From: Cricetomys ansorgei
Lineage: Eukaryota > Chordata > Mammalia > Rodentia > Nesomyidae
Assembly: GCA_026225945.1 (NCBI GenBank)
Contig: JAMJFZ010000114.1
Coordinates: forward strand, 1-64,000
Direction: 5' to 3'
Length of the DNA: 64,000 nucleotides
The notes below the pieces were generated by a model. It saw nothing but the letters and a program-made list of their open reading frames with translations. It did no database searches and was not told the DNA's origin. The translations under genes were made by a program, and so were the position numbers. Position 1 is the first letter of the stretch. Every line of letters begins with the position of its first letter. Below are positions 56,550 to 64,000 of the stretch, piece after piece.

Positions 56550-59435
56550 TCAGTCCCAGTCACTGTCCTCTGAGGAGGAGGAGGAGGAGGAGGAGACCCG
56601 AAGGTCCTCATAGAGGACACTCACTGGCACCTGGGAGCAGTGAGCTCCCTGGCTGTTCTCCAGGAAGGCGGGGCTCTCTGGGGAAGGTGTTTGCTTCTCC
56701 ATGGGAAGCTCTGGGGTCATTGGCTGGAACCTGCAGCTCCAGGAATCACCTTCTTGTCTGGTGAAGATCATCCTCAGAGCTCCTGCTGCATGAGGTTCCG
56801 CAGAGGGCTGATGCGGTGAGTCCACACAGGGTCTGACCCAGATCAGAGCCGCCCTGCTCTGGAGCTGCTGTTGGTCAGTGCTGGGCAGCTGGCCTGGAGC
56901 TTCCCGGCTCATTGAAGATTCCAGGTGTTCTTGCATGGGAGGAGCCTGAATTTCTGTGGAGGCCTTGGAAAGAGGCCTTGCCTTGGTCTCTTCTGGCGGA
57001 TTAGAGTGGACTCTGCGTTTTTTGGGGGGGTTCTGGCTCGGCTGCCTGGGGTCCAGGGAAGGATTTCTGCCTGAGACCCACATGCTGTGTGGAAGCATCT
57101 GTCTCTGCCTGGAAGAGTCCAGATGCTGTCTGGGCTGGGGTTTCCCACTGACGGTCCCAATGGGATCTTGCCCAGAACCTCTCCTGCACTCAGGAGTTAT
57201 CCTCGGCCTGTTGAAGTGCTGTGAACAAGACAAACACATGGAGACTCTGTGATGCCTTTGCCTGAGTAAAATCAAAGACTCTGAAAGCTAGGAAACAGAC
57301 TCATTCGGGCAGCTGCTGGGATTCTCACAATAGTAAAAGTCAGTAGAAGCTCCCATTCAAGGGGATGTGATGGCCCACATCAGGTACCTAGGGGGTGGGA
57401 GGTGTTTGTGCTCTAGGTCGAGAACAGCCTCAGCCTCCCTGCAAAGGTCAGGTGACCCTCACTCCCATAACAGAAATGGGTCTGCACACGTACATGTGTT
57501 TGCTGTCATTGCGCAGAGGACACAAAACATTCCTATCCGGACAGACAGAGAGGAAGCTAGGAAGAAGGGCATATCATTCTTGGGTCAGGAGACACAATGA
57601 GATTCAGATTCCAACAACACTCTGCTCATCGTTCTAATCCCTTCACATGGCCTATGGAGACCACACAAGTCATTCTTAGAGGCCATGGCCGGAACCAGCC
57701 AAAGCTCACAGAGCTCTAGGGGCCAACAGGTCAGATTGGAAGAAAGAGGTGCCTTTCCTCTCCTTAGCGTTCTCCAAGGCAAGTCTAGATTTTAGACAGT
57801 TGTAGCTCATCCTAACTAGGGTTTCTAGAGCTAGTAGAGTCAGCCTGTCCACAGTTACTCTTACAAAGAAACCCTGAAATGCTAGCTGATTCAGTTGGTC
57901 AGAGAGAGCTTTGGTCCACTATGGTCTTGGCGAAAAACATGGCAGCCGGGGGGCAGACATCGTACTGGAGGTGGAGCCTCCAGGTCTGGAGATCAACTAT
58001 CATGAAGACAAAGAATGCCAGAGAGATTCTCCATCTGGCTCCAACCCTGGGGAGACCTCAAGGCCCACACCCAGGGACATACTTCCTCCAGACAAGCCAC
58101 ACAGACTCCATCAAGGCCATACTCCCCAATAGCTCCACCCTCTGTGACCCTCCATTTTCACGCAAACCCCCACACTCCAGAAACCATGGGTTCCAGAAGC
58201 AGCACCCGATCTCTGGAGAGACAGCAAGGTCACCAGAAAGCTAGGAGAGCACTTCTGTTTGGAATCCTTCTGCCAATCAGAAGGATTGACGACCTAGGGT
58301 CCAAGATCAAAGTCCATGCTCGAGGACAGCTGAACTGAACCCTGGCCACCCTCAAGGACAGCTGCTCTACAAATGGGAGCCCACAATGCGGAGGCTCGCT
58401 CACTCACCCAGACCCATGTCAATGGGAAACTATGACAATGCCTCATAGGATCCTTGCTGCCACCTGGAGCGTTTCAGGAATCAGACACGGGGCATGCACT
58501 GAGGATAAGAGGGGAGCAGAGAGGCCAGAGGGCAGGCGGAGGCCAGAGCACAGGGAATGGACTTACGGGAACACAGGCTTGGCTCTTGCTGCCAGACAGG
58601 TTGAGTGGCTGGCCTCTCCTTTGCTGAGCCTTGGGAGGTTTGGGGACAGGAGCCTTCCCCTGCTGCTCTTGGACCCTGTGGGACAGACAGTGGTGCGGGC
58701 ACAAGTCAGACCCCCTCTCAGATGCACAGACTGGCTTGCAGCAGCTCTCTGACCCTTTCAGGCTTTGGGGACTGAGAGAGGACCCACGCTTGTTGTCTCC
58801 GCTGAGCTTGGGGCCACCTAGAGCCTTCCCTCTTGCCAGACCATTCCCCTTTTCCCCAAAACTCACCTCTGTCTGGTGGCTTGATGGGGTGCCTGGTCTC
58901 TCTCAGTCTGGCTCATGGGCCCTGGCCTCTGGGGACGCAGGGGCCGGCCAGGAGACCGGTTCTCCTTCTCCTCCTTGGATGGCAGAGGCTGTGCCACTAA
59001 GACCACAGAGCCGCACCTGATGGGGCACCTCCTGTTCCCTGCCTTGTGGCCAAAGGCCCCACAGTCTCTGCATTTCACCTGTGAATGGCAAAGGGGATGC
59101 AGTGTAGCTGCCAGCTGGCTGGCTCCTTAAGACCCTATTGAGACTTGAAGCCCTGTCTGAGCAGTCTTCTCAGCCGACAGCCCAGAACTCAAACTCGCAG
59201 GTGTGTGACAACACCCAAGAGCCTGTCTCCCCCAGCCTCAGCCCCAGACACCTACATCCTCAGTGTTTGCTGACACCTATAGGGCTCTGCTTACCCTAGG
59301 GTTCTCTTCTTCCGCCGGGGGAACCTTCAGGGCCATGGGGCCTCTTGGCCCACTCTGCACTCTCTGAGCAAGAGGGCTCCTGTGGCCCTGGACCTTCACG
59401 AGGGCTGCCTGTCTGCTGTTTGAAGGTGGCTTCAT
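56550..59435 (-). CDS. Fam90a: FAM90A-family zinc-knuckle protein, gene 7 (376 aa)
   Basis: Exons are 59295-59435, 58867-59078, 58567-58675 and 56550-57218. The predicted protein equals gene 5: N6, intact zinc knuckle, PPKKRRV with the normal C7A6 run, eight serines, EDSDWD. It is the right-most gene complete in the window. The leader exon ends at 60433 and its upstream frame is open again, so gene 7 is not simply a copy of gene 5 or 6 over its full length. Confidence 0.88.
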
Positions 59436-59931
59436 CTTCTGCTACTCTTGGTTTGGATTTCCTGAATCAACAGGAGATAAAGTGTTTTGATCCGGAAACT
59501 TCAACAGAGTGACCTGACAACACCATGGGGCCTGCTGCTGGCTAGGAAATGGCGATGCAGTGTGTGTGCACCTCCCAAGCCTGTCTTAACTGGGGCATGT
59601 GTCCTTGAAATGGGATTGTCCTGGCCATGCTCCTCTTGAGGATTGATCAGTGACACACACATCCTCAGGAGGCTGGCTCAAACTGCACTGACAAGATGGA
59701 GCTTGAGCCATTCCTTACAAAGTCCCATCAAGGAGAGCTGAAACCACTTTATCTCTTTCTTAGTGCAGACAACACTACTCACATCACAATATTTCTCTTT
59801 TAATTCAGTTCCATTGTCCAAGCTCTTCGTTAGATGTACTCATGGCTTTTCCCCAGTTTTATTTTTTATTTTATTTGTATTTTTTGAGTCTGTCGGTATT
59901 GCTTTTGTGGAATTATTCTTGAGTGTGTATT

Positions 59932-59990
<59 letters not shown>

Positions 59991-60432
59991 CTGGATTCCT
60001 TCATGAGTCCGTGGCCTAGCACAATTCAGGTGTGTCTTTTAGCTCTGTCTTCCAACCTAAGTCCTGTCATGCCTTATTTTCACTCAGGATTTTTCAGAAA
60101 TTTTCTAATGTGTCCTTGAATTTATAATGTGCCCAAGTTAGCCTCTACCCACAAAAGCGCTTTAAGTTTCTGTTGTTTCATTTACTTCTAACTTCCCTGT
60201 GATTCAGGGAGTTGACAATACCAAGTCATAGAGTGCCTAACACACTTCATCCCGATCCTATGTCAGGAATATCAGTGTTTTGAGACCTTCTTTGATACTC
60301 ACATGGAATTTCTAAAGGCAGGTAAGAATTAGGACCTCGGCTAGAGCAAGCGAACAACTTGGCCTTGTAGCCCACTACAGCCTGGGTTGAGGAGGAGCAA
60401 GCTCTCGATGGCCTTGCTTCTGGGAGACTCAC

Positions 60433-60990
60433 CTTCCGAGTGCAGCAGAACAACCTCCAAATCTCCAAGCACAGTTTCGAAGGAAGGTGCCGGAGGAGTC
60501 CTTCAGGAGAGTAGAAGGCTGCTCTCCCTACTGAAAACGCCTCCTCTTCTGTCAGTCTAGCATGCTGGATGTCAGTGTAGGGGCTGGTCTTCAGCAGAAA
60601 GTGGTATCCCAAAGGAATAAGTTGTAGTGGAAGCAGCAAAGGGAGTGGGCTTGCTTGCCCCTTGCTGCCAGCAGCTCAAATGAAAAGCTGTCTGTGATTT
60701 TCCCAGGAAGGTGTGGCCTAAAGGAAAGGTGTGTCTGCTTTACCCAATGAGCATTCAGAGAGTGTGTGTCCACCCAGCGGAGGCACAAATAAACAGCTTT
60801 ACCCTTTCTAGGTCTTAACACTCATCTCTTGCTGACTGGATGGTCTGGGACCGTGTCCACCCCAGCAGGCAGCCAGTAGACCACCACTATTGTTTGAGCC
60901 AAAAGTAGAGCCAAGGGTGCTTCTTGGCTTGGGGTGCACCTCTGGCAACAAATTCAAGGAAGTCTGGGAACTCTGGTGAGTCATCCAATC
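60433..60990 (-). promoter_or_regulatory. 5' leader exon and putative promoter block, gene 7
   Basis: The donor follows 60433. AP-1 type motif at 60977-60983 with CCAAT beyond. The upstream 69-codon frame (ATG at 60639) is open. Confidence 0.5.
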
Positions 60991-62173
60991 GAACAATAAT
61001 AGCCTGAGTGGAAAATGAAGGCTCTAAAGCAGAGAAATCATTGCCCCACAAACAAACAAACAAACAAATATACAAAGAAACACACCAACAAACCAAACCA
61101 TAGAAAGCATTCCTAAGCCTAAACAGGAGAATTCTATCAAGATCTAGAGGCGATTAGCATACCAAACACACTAGAACCGAAAGGAAAGTTCCTGAGCCCA
61201 CACCTAAGGATCAAAACTTCAACCCTACAGGTCAAAGAGAGGATAATAAAAGCAGCAAGAGCAAAAGACAAACCTACGAAAGTAGAGCCATTAGAAAGAG
61301 ATGTCAGTTCAATGTAGAGACTCTAAGGGCCACAAGGGCCTGGACAGATGTGGAACAAACTCTTCTCTGAGCACAGATGCCAGCCCAGACGATTATACCC
61401 AGACAAACTATCCACTACAATCCTAGGAGGTAATGAGATAAGACATTCTGTGTGAAAAGCAAGCTCCTTGTGTGCTAACCCTCCTTCCTCAGGGGTGAGG
61501 ATTTTGGATTTCCTGTATCAGAAGAACACAACACAGTTTTAACTGGGAAACAAAAGGAAATGTCACGAGGAGCATATGTGGTGTGCTTTTGGCCATTCCT
61601 GTGATCCCACCTAGAAGCCTTGTGCGACCCAGGTTTAGGTCCTGGGAATTGAAACCTTGCGGTAATGTGTCCTTGTAGAATGATCCCAGATGTCAAAATC
61701 TGTTCAAGAACATATACTTAAGAGACTGCCGTGACCCTCCCACCCAAGATTCACCTGCCAACCCCATATTCATTCCCAGAACACTTGTATGCTTCTCACT
61801 TCTCATCTGAAGGAAAATTGGTTCAAGAGGCACAGCTGAGGTCTAAGTATCTGCTCCTGGTGTCTCCATGGGTGCCCTGACCTTGAGAGGCCAGAGAGTC
61901 ATCCTGTGTTGTTCCTGTAACCGGTTTCTGGAAGTCAAGGAGGTCAGAGTCTTCCCTGCCAAAGCTCTTCCTTCCAAGGCAGGGCCTGAGGAAGGACTGG
62001 CCTGTCACTGTGTGACCTTATGTTCACAGGGGTGAGGGACCCTGTGGACAGTGTCCACAGTTGTGTTGAGTGCCACTCATGTTTGTGGATTGGTGTGGGA
62101 CCTTGGGTAGTGTCCAAAACCCCATGAGGTTAGCATGAGAACAGCAGTGCAGACTATAGATTTGGGAAAACAA

Positions 62174-62179
62174 TTTATT
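62174..62179 (-). terminator. Polyadenylation signal AATAAA, gene 8
   Basis: Located 390 bases past the stop codon of gene 8, three more than its neighbours because of the 3'-UTR insertion. Confidence 0.75.
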
Positions 62180-62568
62180 GATCACAGGGGAAAATGTCTT
62201 ACAAGGTGACAACGGGTGTTTAATTGTTAACAGCAAAGTTACTTAGAAAAGAATATGTGTTGTAGGTCCCTGCTACTGACAATGGGCCTGCTTGACTTGA
62301 TCCAGGTGCTTTCCATTGGCACCCTCAGAGTCCAGAGTCCACACAGAGGTGAAGCTTCTGCTGAGAGCCGTCACTCCAAACATGATAGGAGTTCTCAGGG
62401 GTGCAGTTCCTCTCAGTGTCAGTCAGCCAGCTCTCACCTTCACAAGAGGAGGTGCCTTCCCAGTAGTGCCTCTTTGACCAGAGGAGAAGGCCACAGTGTG
62501 CCCCTCTGGAAACCTCCTCCTTCGGTCTGAGCTCGCTCGGAGATGCCAAAGTCATCCCACCTGGAGGC

Positions 62569-63237
62569 TCAGTCCCAGTCACTGTCCTCTGAGGAGGAGG
62601 AGGAGGAGGAGGAGACCCGAAGGTCCTCATAGAGGACACTCACTGGCACCTGGGAGCAGTGAGCTCCCTGGCTGTTCTCCAGGAAGGCGGGGCTCTCTGG
62701 GGAAGGTGTTTGCTTCTCCATGGGAAGCTCTGGGGTCATTGGCTGGAACCTGCAGCTCCAGGAATCACCTTCTTGTCTGGTGAAGATCATCCTCAGAGCT
62801 CCTGCTGCATGAGGTTCCGCAGAGGGCTGATGCGGTGAGTCCACACAGGGTCTGACCCAGATCAGAGCCGCCCTGCTCTGGAGCTGCTGTTGGTCAGTGC
62901 TGGGCAGCTGGCCTGGAGCTTCCCGGCTCATTGAAGATTCCAGGTGTTCTTGCATGGGAGGAGCCTGAATTTCTGTGGAGGCCTTGGAAAGAGGCCTTGC
63001 CTTGGTCTCTTCTGGCGGATTAGAGTGGACTCTGCGTTTTTTGGGGGGGTTCTGGCTCGGCTGCCTGGGGTCCAGGGAAGGATTTCTGCCTGAGACCCAC
63101 ATGCTGTGTGGAAGCATCTGTCTCTGCCTGGAAGAGTCCAGATGCTGTCTGGGCTGGGGTTTCCCACTGACGGTCCCAATGGGATCTTGCCCAGAACCTC
63201 TCCTGCACTCAGGAGTTATCCTCGGCCTGTTGAAGTG
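62569..63237 (-). CDS. Fam90a: FAM90A-family protein, gene 8, last exon only
   Basis: Only the 669-nt last exon lies in the window. It encodes 222 residues identical to the same exon of genes 5 and 7 (normal C7A6 run, eight serines). Exon 3 would be expected near 64.6 kb, outside the window. Whether the gene is intact cannot be judged. Confidence 0.85.
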   Translation of the reverse strand, partial: HFNRPRITPECRRGSGQDPIGTVSGKPQPRQHLDSSRQRQMLPHSMWVSGRNPSLDPRQPSQNPPKKRRVHSNPPEETKARPLSKASTEIQAPPMQEHLESSMSREAPGQLPSTDQQQLQSRAALIWVRPCVDSPHQPSAEPHAAGALRMIFTRQEGDSWSCRFQPMTPELPMEKQTPSPESPAFLENSQGAHCSQVPVSVLYEDLRVSSSSSSSSEDSDWD

Positions 63238-64000
63238 CTGTGAACAAGACAAACACATGGAGACTCTGTGATGCCTTTGCCTGAGTAAAATCAAAGACTC
63301 TGAAAGCTAGGAAACAGACTCATTCGGGCAGCTGCTGGGATTCTCACAATAGTAAAAGTCAGTAGAAGCTCCCATTCAAGGGGATGTGATGGCCCACATC
63401 AGGTACCTAGGGGGTGGGAGGTGTTTGTGCTCTAGGTCGAGAACAGCCTCAGCCTCCCTGCAAAGGTCAGGTGACCCTCACTCCCATAACAGAAATGGGT
63501 CTGCACACGTACATGTGTTTGCTGTCATTGCGCAGAGGACACAAAACATTCCTATCCGGACAGACAGAGAGGAAGCTAGGAAGAAGGGCATATCATTCTT
63601 GGGTCAGGAGACACAATGAGATTCAGATTCCAACAACACTCTGCTCATCGTTCTAATCCCTTCACATGGCCTATGGAGACCACACAAGTCATTCTTAGAG
63701 GCCATGGCCGGAACCAGCCAAAGCTCACAGAGCTCTAGGGGCCAACAGGTCAGATTGGAAGAAAGAGGTGCCTTTCCTCTCCTTAGCGTTCTCCAAGGCA
63801 AGTCTAGATTTTAGACAGTTGTAGCTCATCCTAACTAGGGTTTCTAGAGCTAGTAGAGTCAGCCTGTCCACAGTTACTCTTACAAAGAAACCCTGAAATG
63901 CTAGCTGATTCAGTTGGTCAGAGAGAGCTTTGGTCCACTATGGTCTTGGCGAAAAACATGGCAGCCGGGGGGCAGACATCGTACTGGAGGTGGAGCCTCC

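Larger units (their letters stand above)
56158..62173 (-). repeat. Array unit 7 (6016 bp)
   Basis: Same layout. GT tract about 59930-59988, again lacking the 'gag' interruption as in unit 5. A private 6-bp insertion 'tccgtg' at 60008-60013. L1 ORF1-like piece about 61140-61465. Confidence 0.95.
62174..64000 (-). repeat. Array unit 8, incomplete at window edge
   Basis: 3' UTR, last exon and most of intron 3 are present, up to inside the L1-like insertion. A private 3-bp insertion ('ctc') sits in the 3' UTR near 62517. The array therefore continues to the right; its full length is unknown. Confidence 0.95.

Noticed and set aside
26119..64000. CRISPR-like or satellite short repeat array
   Set aside because: The repeat period is about 6 kb with genes inside, not short repeats with spacers.
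1..64000. tRNA, rRNA or other structured RNA genes
   Set aside because: No cloverleaf, A/B box pair or rRNA core sequence was recognised on either strand, within the limits of reading by eye.

Overview
The window looks like murine rodent nuclear DNA (mouse or a close relative). It has intron-containing genes with GT/AG splice sites and AATAAA signals, long GT microsatellites, and fragments recognisable as rodent L1: a 3' end near 6.1-6.9 kb and ORF1-like pieces in every repeat. Nothing bacterial, viral or plasmid-like is present. The species was not proved.

The dominant structure, from about 20.1 kb to the right edge, is a head-to-tail array of eight ~6.0-kb units (lengths about 5988-6023 bp; the eighth runs off the window). 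Each unit carries one minus-strand gene that I assign to the FAM90A family. Four coding exons (141, 212, 109 and 663 nt in gene 1) join in consistent phases to a 374-residue protein. It has an N-terminal leader, a CX2CX4HX6C zinc knuckle, a basic PKKRR-type putative nuclear signal, and a C-terminus ending in VLYEDLRV, a serine run and EDSDWD. This matches my memory of human FAM90A1 in the exon 1 end, the knuckle and the C-terminus. Each unit also has its own spliced 5' leader exon, an upstream CCAAT/AP-1-containing block and a polyadenylation signal. Genes 1-5 and 7 are intact, gene 6 is frameshifted, and gene 8 shows only its last exon.

Left of the array the same material becomes progressively older. 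At 15.9-20.1 kb lie two ~2.1-kb tandem units that keep only the 3' half of the last exon, the 3' UTR and the spacer (a ~4-kb internal deletion). At 10.6-15.9 kb are more diverged pieces, including an exon 1 with an in-frame stop. At 0-10.6 kb are strongly decayed gene fragments, a duplicated segment of unknown nature, an L1 3' end and two unidentified insertions. The left flank therefore reads as a graveyard of earlier rounds of expansion.

The genes encode no visible pathway together. They are near-identical copies of one probable nuclear zinc-knuckle protein whose biochemical function is, to my knowledge, not established. The main interest is the array: a homogenised gene-bearing macrosatellite with a fossil edge.
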